Assembly: GCA_900319625.1 (NCBI GenBank)
Contig: ONPD01000001.1
Span: 248,001-312,000 of the forward strand
From: an uncultured Treponema sp.
GTDB lineage: Bacteria > Spirochaetota > Spirochaetia > Treponematales > Treponemataceae
DNA: 64,000 bases
Direction of reading: 5' to 3'
Shown piece after piece: positions 8,523 to 17,127 of this stretch. The notes under the pieces were generated by a model. That model was not told the origin of the DNA. It made no database searches and saw only the letters and a program-made list of their open reading frames with translations. Numbering within the stretch: position 1 is the stretch's first letter; the number at the start of each line of letters is the position of its first letter. Position numbers and translations under genes: made by a program.

Positions 8523-8661
8523 GCTCCCGGTCGCGACTTCGTGGTACAAGACCGCGCAATAATGCGCTACACGCTGATTGTTGCAAAGTAACTATAGAAC
8601 TGACCGCTCACGCGGTCGCAACAATCAGAGTGTTTTTGCCCCACGAATCGCTCCCTCGCGC
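8523..8661 (+). repeat. dispersed palindromic repeat, family A, copy 2
   Basis: 139 bp matching 2562-2699. The central 90 or so bases differ by a single base, and both copies are in + orientation. The CTGATTGTTGC/GCAACAATCAG stem and the inner GACCGC/GCGGTC hairpin are both intact. It fills the gap between the aromatic gene and the DUF1846 gene. An apparent N-terminal extension of the downstream frame is made only of this repeat. Confidence 0.9.
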
Positions 8662-8763
8662 CAGCTTTACCTTGTATATTCATTATCGTTTTCTACCATC
8701 CTCCATCCCCCCCTCCTCCTTCCATTGTTAAATCCCAAAAAATACGTTAAATTATATTCCCGT

Positions 8764-10245
8764 ATGAAAAAGGGATTTGATAACGATAAATATCTGAAGA
8801 TTCAGTCAGAGCACATTAAGGAAAGAATCGCCCAGTTTGGCGACAAATTGTATCTGGAATTCGGCGGAAAGTTGTTTGACGACTACCATGCGTCTCGCGT
8901 ACTGCCGGGTTTTGAGCCGGACTCTAAGCTTAAAATGCTTATGCAGCTGGCAGACGTTGCAGAAATTGTAATTGTAATCAGCGCAGTTGATATAGAAAAA
9001 AATAAAGTGCGCGGAGATCTTGGAATTACTTACGATAAGGACGTTCTGCGCCTTCGTGATGAATTCCAGAAGCGCGGACTTATGGTTGGTTCTGTCTGCA
9101 TCACTCATTATACGGGTCAGGAAAGTGCAAAAGCTTTTGGAAAACGCCTTAAGAAAATGAATATCAAGGCTTACTACCATTATACAATTCCGGGCTATCC
9201 TTCTAATGTTGCCCTTATTGACAGTGACGAAGGCTACGGAAAGAACGATTATATAGAAACAAGCCGTCCGCTTGTTGTTATTACAGCCCCAGGTCCTGGA
9301 TCCGGAAAAATGGCAACCTGTCTGAGCCAGCTTTATCACGAAAATAAACGCGGAATTAAGGCTGGTTATGCAAAGTTTGAAACCTTCCCTATCTGGAACC
9401 TGCCGCTCAAGCACCCTGTAAATATTGCCTACGAAGCTGCCACTGCCGATTTGAACGACGTAAACATGATTGACCCATGGCATCTTGAGGCTTACGGAAA
9501 AACTACTGTAAATTACAACCGCGATATTGAGATTTATCCTGTTCTGGATGCAATTTTCAAGGGCATTTACGGCGAAAATCCTTATAAATCTCCTACCGAC
9601 ATGGGCGTAAATATGGCGGGTTACTGCATTTTTGATGATGAAGCCTGCTGTGAAGCAAGCCGTCAGGAAATTATCCGCCGCTATTATACTGCTACAAACC
9701 GTTTTGCCGATGGAAGCGGCACAGAAGAAGAAGTAAACAAAATCAAGCTTTTGATGCAGCAGGCAAACATTACAACTGATATGCGTAAGGTGACGGTTGC
9801 GGCAAAGGAAAGAGCTGCCCGTGCGGAAGGCCCTGCTTCGGCAATCGAGCTGGAAGACGGCACAATTATTACAGCCGAAACTTCTCCGCTCCTGGGAACA
9901 AGCGCTGCCTTGCTTTTGAATGCCACAAAGCATCTTGCCGGCATTGACCACAAGGTAAAGCTTATTCCGGCCGAAATGATTGAGCCTATTCAGAAGATGA
10001 AGGTAAATTACCTTGCCGGAAACAATCCCCGCCTTCACACAGACGAAGTTCTTGTTGCCCTTGCCATGCTCAGCCGCGATGACGAAAATTGCCGCAAAGC
10101 AATGGAACAGCTTCCAAAGCTTAAGGGCTGTCAGGTTCACGCAAGCGTTATGCTCAGCGAGGTTGACCGCAAGATTTTCAAAAAGCTGGGCGTAGATTTG
10201 ACCTGCGAGCCGGTAAGCAAAAAGCAGAAGCCGCTGATTGCTTAA
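8764..10245 (+). CDS. DUF1846 family protein
   Basis: This 493-residue cytoplasmic protein matches the well conserved but uncharacterised DUF1846 family. It has an N-terminus of the type FDNDKYLKIQSEHIKERI, then EFGGKLFDDYHASRVLPGF, and a phosphate-loop-like APGPGSGKMATCLSQLY near residue 180. The length is normal for the family. I chose ATG 8764 because upstream codons in the same frame are repeat family A and the family begins at this point. There is no Shine-Dalgarno sequence; TATATT (8753-8758) ends five bases before the ATG, so the mRNA may be leaderless. The function is unknown; the P-loop-like segment suggests nucleotide or phosphate binding (inference). Confidence 0.85.
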   Translation: MKKGFDNDKYLKIQSEHIKERIAQFGDKLYLEFGGKLFDDYHASRVLPGFEPDSKLKMLMQLADVAEIVIVISAVDIEKNKVRGDLGITYDKDVLRLRDEFQKRGLMVGSVCITHYTGQESAKAFGKRLKKMNIKAYYHYTIPGYPSNVALIDSDEGYGKNDYIETSRPLVVITAPGPGSGKMATCLSQLYHENKRGIKAGYAKFETFPIWNLPLKHPVNIAYEAATADLNDVNMIDPWHLEAYGKTTVNYNRDIEIYPVLDAIFKGIYGENPYKSPTDMGVNMAGYCIFDDEACCEASRQEIIRRYYTATNRFADGSGTEEEVNKIKLLMQQANITTDMRKVTVAAKERAARAEGPASAIELEDGTIITAETSPLLGTSAALLLNATKHLAGIDHKVKLIPAEMIEPIQKMKVNYLAGNNPRLHTDEVLVALAMLSRDDENCRKAMEQLPKLKGCQVHASVMLSEVDRKIFKKLGVDLTCEPVSKKQKPLIA

Positions 10246-10276
10246 CCTTGACTAAAGTTCTTTATTATAGTAAAAA
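10242..10276 (+). promoter_or_regulatory. promoter region for glnN
   Basis: TTGACT (10248-10253), 17 bases and TAAAAA (10271-10276), or alternatively TTAACC (10242-10247), 18 bases and TATAGT (10266-10271). Either start lies upstream of the terminator hairpin at 10290-10345, so the hairpin would be inside the glnN leader. Confidence 0.5.
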
Positions 10277-10289
10277 TCTGATATGGAAA

Positions 10290-10345
10290 CGACGTCGTAA
10301 AAAATATTCTGAAAAATCTCGGGGTATTTTTGCGGCGTTTTTTTT
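10290..10345 (+). terminator. terminator/attenuator hairpin in front of glnN
   Basis: The arm around CGTCGTAAAAAATA (about 10293-10306) pairs imperfectly with TATTTTTGCGGCG (10325-10337), followed by eight T. The T-run ends 20 bases before the glnN ATG, which leaves no room for another promoter. It may end the DUF1846 transcript, but glnN mRNA must then pass through it. Confidence 0.65.
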
Positions 10346-10365
10346 ATTTTTGAGCGGGGGCTAAA

Positions 10366-12465
10366 ATGGAAAGTTCTGTAACAGAAATGTTCGGCGAAAA
10401 CGTATTCAATGAAGATACGATGAGGGCACGTCTTCCAAAAGAGACTTACAAACAGCTTATGAAGACAATTCAGGGCGGCGAAAAGCTTGATCCTAATGTT
10501 GCGGCTGTAATTGCAAATGCAATGAAGGACTGGGCGATTGAAAAAGGCGCTACTCATTACACTCACTGGTTCCAGCCTTTAACTGGTGTTACTGCCGAAA
10601 AGCACGACAGCTTTATTGAGCCGACTAAAGACGGCCGCGTTATTATGGAATTTTCCGGAAAGGAGCTTGTAAAGGGTGAATCTGATGCTTCTTCTTTCCC
10701 TAACGGTGGTATTCGTGCCACTTTCGAAGCCCGAGGCTACACTGCCTGGGATCCGACTTCTTATGCTTTCATAAAGGACGGTACCCTTTGTATTCCTACC
10801 TGCTTCTGTTCTTATACAGGTGATGCTCTTGATAAAAAGACTCCGCTGCTTCGTTCTATGGAAGCAATCGGAAAAGAAGCCCTTCGCGTTCTGCGCCTCT
10901 TTGAAGGCAATGAAAATGTCAGCCGGGTAATTACAACAGTTGGTCCTGAGCAGGAATACTTCCTGGTTGATAAATCTGTCTGGGAAAAACGCGAGGATTT
11001 GATTTATACAGGCCGTACACTTTTTGGTGCCAAGGCGCCAAAGGGACAGGAGCTTGAAGATCACTATTTTGGAAACATTAAAGCCCGCGTTCAGGAATTC
11101 ATGAAGGATTTGAACAAGGAGCTGTGGAAGCTTGGAATCCTTGCAAAAACTGAGCACAATGAGGTTGCTCCGGCTCAGCACGAGCTTGCCCCAATTTTTA
11201 CTACAACAAATATTGCCTGCGATCACAATCAGCTTACCATGGAGTTTATGAGAAAAACTGCCCGCAAGCATGGAATGGTTTGTCTGCTCCACGAAAAGCC
11301 TTTTGAAGGTGTAAACGGAAGCGGTAAGCATAATAACTGGTCTATTTCTACTGATACAGGAAAGAACCTGCTTGATCCGGGTGCAACTCCTGAACAGAAT
11401 GCCCAGTTCCTTTTGTTCCTTGTTGGCGTTATTAAGGCTGTTGATAAATATCAGGATTTACTGCGTATTTCTGTTGCTTCTGCCGGTAACGATCACCGTC
11501 TTGGTGGTAACGAGGCGCCTCCTGCCATTATTTCAGTTTTCCTTGGTGACGAGCTTACTGCAATTCTTGATGCCATCGAGCAGGGAAAACCTTACGGCGG
11601 AAAGGGCAAGCAGAAAATGCAGATTGGCGTTACAGTTCTGCCTGAATTCAGCCGCGATACAACTGACCGCAACCGAACTTCTCCTTTTGCCTTTACTGTA
11701 AATAAATTTGAGTTCCGTTCGCTCGGTTCAAATGATTCCATTGCCCTCTGTAACACAGTTTTGAACACCTGTGTTGCTGAGGTTTTGAGTGAATTTGCTG
11801 ATGAACTTGAGGGTGCAAAGGATTTTACTAAGGAATTGAATGCCCTGATTTTGCGCACAATCAAAGAGCACAAGAGAATCATCTTTAATGGTGACGGTTA
11901 TTCTGAAGAATGGGTAAAAGAAGCTGAAAAACGCGGACTTATGAATCTGCCTTCTACTCCGGAAGCTCTTGTTCATCTGCTTGATAAAAAGAATATTGAG
12001 GTTTTCAAAAAGTTCAATGTTTACTCAGAAACTGAATTGAAATCACGCTTTGAAATCCACAACGAAAACTATTCGAAGATTGTCCGAATCGAAGCAGAAA
12101 CAATGATTGAAATGGTTCGCAAGCTTTATCTTCCTGCGGCCAGCCGCTTTGGCCGCCGTCTTTCTGATGCAATCAATGCAAAACGCGCCGCAAACGGCCG
12201 CATAAACGTAAAATACGAGGAAGACTGCCTTGCAAAAGTTTCTGATTTGACAGGAAAGATTTACGAGGCTGTTGAAGTTCTTGATAAGGCTGTTGCCGAT
12301 TCAAAGCAGATTGAAGAGGCTTCAAAGCTTGCTTTCTTCTGCCGTGAACACATCTTTACCGCAATGAAGGAGCTGCGATCTGCCGTTGATCAGCTTGAAG
12401 TCTTCACTCCGAAGGACCTGTGGCCGGTACCAAGCTACGGAGATATGCTTTACTCGGTTGTTTAG
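10366..12465 (+). CDS. glnN: glutamine synthetase type III
   Basis: This 699-residue protein has the length and signature blocks of GSIII, which makes glutamine from glutamate, ammonia and ATP as a large cytoplasmic oligomer. Visible blocks are [20 protein letters not shown] near residue 100, [12 protein letters not shown] near 205, [12 protein letters not shown] near 265 and [17 protein letters not shown] near 305. The C-terminal quarter is the helical region special to type III. GCGGGGG precedes the ATG. Transcription probably passes an attenuator-like hairpin directly upstream, suggesting control by nitrogen status through antitermination. That mechanism is inferred. Confidence 0.96.
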   Translation: MESSVTEMFGENVFNEDTMRARLPKETYKQLMKTIQGGEKLDPNVAAVIANAMKDWAIEKGATHYTHWFQPLTGVTAEKHDSFIEPTKDGRVIMEFSGKELVKGESDASSFPNGGIRATFEARGYTAWDPTSYAFIKDGTLCIPTCFCSYTGDALDKKTPLLRSMEAIGKEALRVLRLFEGNENVSRVITTVGPEQEYFLVDKSVWEKREDLIYTGRTLFGAKAPKGQELEDHYFGNIKARVQEFMKDLNKELWKLGILAKTEHNEVAPAQHELAPIFTTTNIACDHNQLTMEFMRKTARKHGMVCLLHEKPFEGVNGSGKHNNWSISTDTGKNLLDPGATPEQNAQFLLFLVGVIKAVDKYQDLLRISVASAGNDHRLGGNEAPPAIISVFLGDELTAILDAIEQGKPYGGKGKQKMQIGVTVLPEFSRDTTDRNRTSPFAFTVNKFEFRSLGSNDSIALCNTVLNTCVAEVLSEFADELEGAKDFTKELNALILRTIKEHKRIIFNGDGYSEEWVKEAEKRGLMNLPSTPEALVHLLDKKNIEVFKKFNVYSETELKSRFEIHNENYSKIVRIEAETMIEMVRKLYLPAASRFGRRLSDAINAKRAANGRINVKYEEDCLAKVSDLTGKIYEAVEVLDKAVADSKQIEEASKLAFFCREHIFTAMKELRSAVDQLEVFTPKDLWPVPSYGDMLYSVV

Positions 12466-12478
12466 CGGAGAATGTGAC

Positions 12479-12511
12479 AAAAAATCCCCCCGGCAGGAAA
12501 AATACCGGGGG
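12479..12511 (-). terminator. terminator of the purine nucleoside phosphorylase gene
   Basis: CCCCCCGG (12486-12493) pairs with CCGGGGG (12505-12511). On the minus strand the stem is followed by T6, so it ends the minus-strand gene and may also serve convergent glnN. Confidence 0.8.
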
Positions 12512-12520
12512 AAGATGCGG

Positions 12521-13348
12521 TTACTTCCACTCCTGAATAATTTTTCTTACCAGCGCGGTAAAGCTTTTTGTTACCTTCTGGGCGCATTCTATAACTTCAT
12601 TTTCATCAAGCGGCTGGTCCAGAATTCCTGCTGCCATATTTGTGAGGCAGGAAATTCCCAGAGTCTTCATTCTCATGTGGCTGGCGGCAATTGCTTCCGG
12701 TACAGTAGACATACCAACGGCATCTGCACCGCAGCTTCTTGCAAAACGGATTTCAGCAGGAGTTTCATACTGAGGTCCTGTAAAATACTGGTAAACGCCT
12801 TCACGAACTTCAATTCCAAGCTGGCCGGCAAGCTTTTTAGCAAGGGCGCGCAAATCCTTGTCGTAAGCATTTCCCATATCAAAAAAGCGGACTCCAAGTT
12901 CCGGACAGTTTGCCCCGCGCATTGGACTTTCAGCGCAAATCTTAATATGGTCGGAAATAATCATCAGGTCGCCGGGTTTCCAGTCCTTGTTTACGCAGCC
13001 GGCGGCATTAGTTAATAGAAGATTTTCGCAGCCCAGCATTTTCATCAGTTGAATAGGGAAAACAACCTCGTCCATGCCGTAGCCCTCATAAAAATGAAAG
13101 CGGCCCTGCATGCAGATTACCTCTTTTCCTTCGAGCGTACCGATAATCAGGCGGCTTTTGTGTCCCGGCGCAGTCGAAACCGGAAAGTTAGGAATATCTT
13201 TGTAAGGTATGATAACCGCATCCTGAACTTCGTCTCCCAGTCCGCCAAGTCCGCTTCCCAGAACAATGCCAAGTTCCGGCTTTCTGCTTCCGATTTTCTC
13301 AACAATATATTTTTTTGATTCTTCCAGTTTTTTGATTAAGTCTGTCAT
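12521..13348 (-). CDS. purine nucleoside phosphorylase
   Basis: This 275-residue cytoplasmic enzyme splits purine nucleosides with phosphate into base and ribose-1-phosphate. Family blocks are GIVLGSGLGGL (phosphate loop) near residue 30, APGHKSRLIIG near 60, GRFHFYEGY near 80, TNAAGCVN near 115, QYFTGPQYETPAEI and the base-binding GMSTVPEA near 205. This is the trimeric type I (PunA-like) form. I chose the internal ATG at 13348 because GAGGAGG sits right before it; a longer frame to 13381 has no ribosome site. It is transcribed divergently from the sensor kinase at 13413. Confidence 0.94.
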   Translation of the reverse strand: MTDLIKKLEESKKYIVEKIGSRKPELGIVLGSGLGGLGDEVQDAVIIPYKDIPNFPVSTAPGHKSRLIIGTLEGKEVICMQGRFHFYEGYGMDEVVFPIQLMKMLGCENLLLTNAAGCVNKDWKPGDLMIISDHIKICAESPMRGANCPELGVRFFDMGNAYDKDLRALAKKLAGQLGIEVREGVYQYFTGPQYETPAEIRFARSCGADAVGMSTVPEAIAASHMRMKTLGISCLTNMAAGILDQPLDENEVIECAQKVTKSFTALVRKIIQEWK

Positions 13349-13399
13349 AAGTCCTCCTCTTTGATTCATTAAGTATAGCATATTTTTTCAAGCTTGCAT

Positions 13400-13405
13400 T
13401 ATAAT
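13400..13405 (+). promoter_or_regulatory. -10 element of the NarL-type kinase gene (possible leaderless start)
   Basis: A consensus TATAAT ends seven bases before the ATG at 13413, and no Shine-Dalgarno sequence is present. The transcript would begin at or next to the start codon. Confidence 0.5.
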
Positions 13406-13412
13406 CCAATTT

Positions 13413-15341
13413 ATGAGGCGATTTTTTTCCTTTGCAGTGATTTTTTTTACGGCTCTTTTTATGCCGTCTTTCCTGGCTGCGCAAAAGCTGCCGCTTGAGG
13501 AGCTCTCAGATTTTATAGAGCGGGAAAATATTGATATTATTTTTCAGACGGCTGATGCTAAAAAGGAGGGCTGGATTTTTGTAACGGCCAGCAGAAAAGG
13601 GCAGGCTTTTGAAAATCTTTATGCGGTCAATCTTCGGGAGCCGGCTGACTCGCTTCTGATTCTTGAAAATCCGGCGGGCGAGGCGGGAATTTTTTCTAAT
13701 CTCTGCTATCTTTCGGAAAATCAGACACTTTATTTTGGCATTCATAACGGACACGGACTTGTAAACGGCGTTCAGCTTTTCTTGGGTGAAGGAACTTATC
13801 TTCTAAAAAAGGATACCAACGGAAAATACAGCCCTAAAGCCTTGCGTCGTTTTTCCAAGCTGGAGCCCTGGCTCTGTCAGCGGGCAAAATCTGCTTACTT
13901 TGAAAAGCTTCCGTCACCGGATTACAAGGGCTTTCTGGCTTTTCTTTTTGCTTTTTGTGATTTTGATGTTAATCCTTGTTTTGTTTACAGGACGTCAGAC
14001 GGGCGTGAACTTTTGAACGAGGAAGCCCTTTCTTATCTTTATGAAAAATCGCTGCTGGATTCCATCTTTACCGGCGAAAAGGAAAATTATCGTTCTGCTT
14101 TTGAAGATTATTTATTCTGCCTGGATAAAGAGGGCAAGCCTTCCGGAATTTCGGCCCTTTCTGCCAATCATTCAGAGGTCTTTTTTAAGGACGGTGCAGC
14201 TCAGGTTGAATCGCATTATTTTAAGGCGGCGAATGGACGTGTTTTTATGCTGGAAAATATCGGTTCAACAAAAAGCCTTTTTGACGGTCGGGGATATCTG
14301 ATAAAATCGGAATGGTCAAAGGATTATTCAAAGCTTTATCTGATTTTTGATTCTGAAAAAGATTTTCTGATTACTCAGCCGGCGGGCTATGGTGAAATCC
14401 GTGCTGAGGTTTTCCAAACTCCCTTCCCGCAGCGGTCTGACACGGCCCCGCTTTTTGATTTTGAGGGCAGACTTTTTGTCCGCGACGTAAATCACAGTGA
14501 TTTTTATCAGCTTCAAAAGGATTTGTCTTTCAAAAAAATTGCCTCACCTTTTAAGGAATCAGAAAAATCTTTCGCACAATTTTACATCCTTGGACTGGCC
14601 TTTGCCTGCCTTGCCCTTCTTGCGGCAGCCTTTGTTCTTGTGATAAAAAAACTGGCGCCGGCAGGTGCCAGATTCGCCGTGGAAGAAAAAATCCGCTCGG
14701 AAATCTCTTCTGATATTCACGATTCGGTTGTTCAGGATATCCGGGCAGTCCGCCTTGATGTTGAACGCCTTAAGGTTCAGAAGGAAAGCGAAGATTTACA
14801 GCAGGCGGCGGTAAAAAATCTTACTGACTGCATAAAAAAGATGCGTGATATCTGCTATTCACTTAATCCGGCTGAAATTGCAAATGCAGAGCTCAAGGGG
14901 GCAAAAGTTGATGTGATTTCTGTGGTTCAGACTCTTTGCGAACAGTTTTCGGAAAAAACAAAGATTCCTTTTCAGCTTGATTTGGAGCAGAATCTTAGTT
15001 CTGCCTTTTTGAAAAAAGAAGAGGCTTCTTATGTTTCAAGAATCGTGCAGGAAATCCTTTCGAATATTCAAAAACATTCTTTTGCGACAAAGTTTACGCT
15101 TCTAATCCGTCAGAAAGAGGATGAAAAGCAGGACGGAAAAATCCTTTCCTTTATAATTATTGATGACGGTGTGGGATGCGATATAAATGCCCTCTCCAAA
15201 AAGAATATGAAAACTCACTTTGGCATGCGTAATATGAAACTCTTTGCAAAGGCGGCGGGAGCTAAAATCGAATTCCTTTCGGCAGCTGATGAAGGAATGC
15301 AGGTCCGTCTGAGCATTAAAATTGAGGACAAGGAAAATTAG
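13413..15341 (+). CDS. sensor histidine kinase, NarL-partner (HisKA_3) type
   Basis: This 642-residue protein has a signal peptide (about 1-22). A periplasmic domain of about 365 residues follows, which I do not recognise. It contains repeated beta-rich, aromatic segments that could be propeller-like. A single membrane helix lies at about 390-412. The cytoplasmic part has the HisKA_3 phosphoacceptor (SSDIHDSVVQDIRAVRLD) and an ATP-binding domain (EILSNIQKH, DDGVGCD, HFGMRNM). The regulator at 15341 overlaps its stop codon by one base, so the two form one translationally coupled system. The stimulus is unknown; the large outer domain suggests a periplasmic ligand. Confidence 0.88.
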   Translation: MRRFFSFAVIFFTALFMPSFLAAQKLPLEELSDFIERENIDIIFQTADAKKEGWIFVTASRKGQAFENLYAVNLREPADSLLILENPAGEAGIFSNLCYLSENQTLYFGIHNGHGLVNGVQLFLGEGTYLLKKDTNGKYSPKALRRFSKLEPWLCQRAKSAYFEKLPSPDYKGFLAFLFAFCDFDVNPCFVYRTSDGRELLNEEALSYLYEKSLLDSIFTGEKENYRSAFEDYLFCLDKEGKPSGISALSANHSEVFFKDGAAQVESHYFKAANGRVFMLENIGSTKSLFDGRGYLIKSEWSKDYSKLYLIFDSEKDFLITQPAGYGEIRAEVFQTPFPQRSDTAPLFDFEGRLFVRDVNHSDFYQLQKDLSFKKIASPFKESEKSFAQFYILGLAFACLALLAAAFVLVIKKLAPAGARFAVEEKIRSEISSDIHDSVVQDIRAVRLDVERLKVQKESEDLQQAAVKNLTDCIKKMRDICYSLNPAEIANAELKGAKVDVISVVQTLCEQFSEKTKIPFQLDLEQNLSSAFLKKEEASYVSRIVQEILSNIQKHSFATKFTLLIRQKEDEKQDGKILSFIIIDDGVGCDINALSKKNMKTHFGMRNMKLFAKAAGAKIEFLSAADEGMQVRLSIKIEDKEN

Positions 15342-15991
15342 TGCTGGCGGCAGATATGGAAAAATCACTTTTTATTGTAGATGACCACAATATGCTTTTG
15401 AAGGGGCTGAAAAATTATCTTTCGGAAAATTCTGAATGGAAGGTTTTGCAGACTTTTACCTCAGCAGAAGAATGTCTCTGCGCTCTTGAAAAAATCAATT
15501 CGGGCGGGGAGGGGGCTTTCCCGCAAATCATAATTGTTGATGTTCAGCTGGGAAAGGAATCGGGCTTCGAGCTTGTCGAAAAAATCACAAAAGGCTGGCC
15601 TGATATAAAATGCCTTATTTATTCGATGTACGATACTCCCGGCTACATTCTTCAGGCAAAGGAAAGCGGTGCAAAAGGCTATATTTCCAAGGTTGCCAGC
15701 GAAGAGGAGCTGCTGCTTGCATTGCAAACAGTTTTCGAGGGCGGCCAATACATAGAAAAACGAATGGAAAGCCTGCAGAAAAAGCTTGGTAGTGTCGACA
15801 GCCTTTTTTCTCGCCAGGAAAAAATCATTTTTGAAAAACTTCTGCAGGGCAAAAGCAACCGTCAGATTGCAGAGGAACTTTTTATTTCATCTCATTCTGT
15901 AGAAAATTACGTCAGCTTTATTTATGACAAAACCAACGTTAAAAATCGCCGCGAACTGATTGAAAAATTTGAGGACAAAGCCGAAAATTAG
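15341..15991 (+). CDS. response regulator, NarL/FixJ family
   Basis: This 216-residue protein has a receiver domain with FIVDDHN near the N-terminus, phospho-acceptor Asp67 in IIIVDVQLG and lysine in GYISKVAS. A C-terminal LuxR-type helix-turn-helix (about 155-210, QGKSNRQIAEELFISSHSVENYV) follows. I prefer the GTG start at 15341, which overlaps the kinase TAG and has AAGGA eight bases upstream. ATG 15356 is an alternative that would shorten the protein by five residues. It is the cognate regulator of the kinase just upstream. The following lipoprotein gene, 91 bases downstream, is a possible target. Confidence 0.92.
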   Translation: MLAADMEKSLFIVDDHNMLLKGLKNYLSENSEWKVLQTFTSAEECLCALEKINSGGEGAFPQIIIVDVQLGKESGFELVEKITKGWPDIKCLIYSMYDTPGYILQAKESGAKGYISKVASEEELLLALQTVFEGGQYIEKRMESLQKKLGSVDSLFSRQEKIIFEKLLQGKSNRQIAEELFISSHSVENYVSFIYDKTNVKNRRELIEKFEDKAEN

Positions 15992-16082
15992 GAGAAATTC
16001 TCCATATTTTCAAGCTGAAAACTTTTTTATAATTTTCTTAAAAACGCACAGAAAAAAAACTGGCAAAAAAAAGGAGATTATT

Positions 16083-16481
16083 ATGAAAAAATTTTTAGTT
16101 GTAATTTGCGCGGCACTGGCATTTGCCTTTGCATTTACCGGCTGCAGTAATGCTTCAGGCTCAGGTTCAGGAGCTTCCGGCAGTGGATACATTCTTGAAA
16201 TCGGACAGATTCCTCAGTCTTTAGTTGCATCTGCTACCGAGTGGAGACAGAATATTGGTCAATACGCCTCTTTTTCTGATAAAAAAGAGTTACGTAATTA
16301 TTTGTATAAAAACAATACGGCCTATAATAAAACTACTGTTTCTGAAACTCAGCTCAGACAGTCGCTCAGTGAACTTACGCCATCTGCTTCTTCAATCGAG
16401 GCTCAGATGGCTGAGTTAAAAAGAACAACAAACGACGTTCAAATAATAGGAACTGTCTGGTTCTACGCTGAGCAGCAGTAA
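16083..16481 (+). CDS. small lipoprotein of unknown function
   Basis: This 132-residue protein has a lipoprotein signal peptide ending in AFTGC, so Cys21 would be lipidated. A Ser/Gly-rich tether (about 22-35) and a short helical domain of about 95 residues follow. I recognise no domain. AAGGAGATTATT precedes the ATG. The N-terminal start is fixed by the signal peptide; an upstream in-frame extension lacks one. It follows the NarL-type system on the same strand and may be controlled by it. Confidence 0.8.
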   Translation: MKKFLVVICAALAFAFAFTGCSNASGSGSGASGSGYILEIGQIPQSLVASATEWRQNIGQYASFSDKKELRNYLYKNNTAYNKTTVSETQLRQSLSELTPSASSIEAQMAELKRTTNDVQIIGTVWFYAEQQ

Positions 16482-16523
16482 AAAAAGCAACCCTCTGCAC
16501 TTTACCGGGCTGGCAGAGGGTTG
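16480..16523 (-). terminator. terminator between the lipoprotein and leader-peptide genes
   Basis: CAACCCTCTGC (16488-16498) pairs with GCAGAGGGTTG (16513-16523). Reading on the minus strand the stem is followed by seven T, so it mainly serves the minus-strand gene at 16557, though the stem can also slow + strand transcription. Confidence 0.8.
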
Positions 16524-16556
16524 AATAAAAAGGAAGTTGCTTTCCTGCGCTAATTG

Positions 16557-17021
16557 CTAGTCATTACATAACCACTGAAATTTGGAATCGTTACTATAGC
16601 TGGTATCAGTGCTGCTTATACTAGAGCTTCTCTGCTGTTTAGCCGCTGCATTTGCTGCTAATTTACGTTTTACTCCATAAATAATAGCTCCCCCAATACC
16701 AACAGCGGCAATTGTTGCTACAGGAATAAGCCAAGCCTTGTTTTTGTTGAGCCAGCTGCCAACGCTTCCTCCTGCAACTGCTTCAAGAGCCTCATCAGAA
16801 AGGTCTTCAACAGCATCATTGTCTTTAGTATTTTCTGCGACAGCCTTTTTAAATTCTTCCTCATTAAAATCAGGATAGGCTTCCTTTAATGATTTAGAAA
16901 GACCCTCAATACTGCTGGCATTATCAATAATGCTTTCAATCTTTGCAAAATCAACTTTTGCAATCTGCTCTTCTGTTGCACCCGCTTCAAGCAACTGTGC
17001 CTTCAATTCCTTTTCGTTCAT
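16557..17021 (-). CDS. double-glycine-leader peptide precursor (bacteriocin/RiPP-like), orphan
   Basis: A 154-residue protein. Residues 1-85 are acidic and helical, like Nif11/NHLP-type leaders, and end in DLSDEALEAVAGG, a classic double-glycine export cleavage site. The predicted mature part (about 69 residues) begins SVGSWLNKNK and has one hydrophobic, glycine-rich helix (WLIPVATIAAVGIGGAII), a basic stretch, then a Ser/Thr-rich tail with a single Cys. Few modifiable Cys make a thioether-rich RiPP unlikely; a membrane-active class II-like bacteriocin or surface peptide fits better. AGGAGGA before ATG 17021 fixes the start. No modification enzyme, peptidase-transporter or immunity gene is adjacent. 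The leader motif is seen; the function is inferred. Confidence 0.65.
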   Translation of the reverse strand: MNEKELKAQLLEAGATEEQIAKVDFAKIESIIDNASSIEGLSKSLKEAYPDFNEEEFKKAVAENTKDNDAVEDLSDEALEAVAGGSVGSWLNKNKAWLIPVATIAAVGIGGAIIYGVKRKLAANAAAKQQRSSSISSTDTSYSNDSKFQWLCND

Positions 17022-17066
17022 ATCTTCCTCCTGAAAAAACAACCAGTCTGAAATTGTTCTGCTTTT

Positions 17067-17103
17067 CTTTCTGCCTATTTATACTCCGAAAGCAGGCAGA
17101 AAG
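17067..17103 (-). promoter_or_regulatory. hairpin between pyridoxal kinase and leader-peptide genes
   Basis: CTTTCTGCCT (17067-17076) and AGGCAGAAAG (17094-17103) form a perfect 10-bp stem with no clear U-run on either strand. The loop holds a TATAAA-like -10 for the minus strand. It may act as an operator or an RNA stem. Confidence 0.35.
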
Positions 17104-17127
17104 GCTAATTTTTCTGGAGGAATTTCA

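Noticed and set aside
8578..8763. N-terminal extension of the DUF1846 protein
   Set aside because: Translated from repeat family A; the same peptide appears at 2616 in front of nothing, and the family begins at ATG 8764.
8806..10140. Long open frame of 444 codons on the minus strand
   Set aside because: It is antisense to the conserved DUF1846 protein, has low-quality composition (Cys, His, Phe and Asn rich) and no ribosome site.
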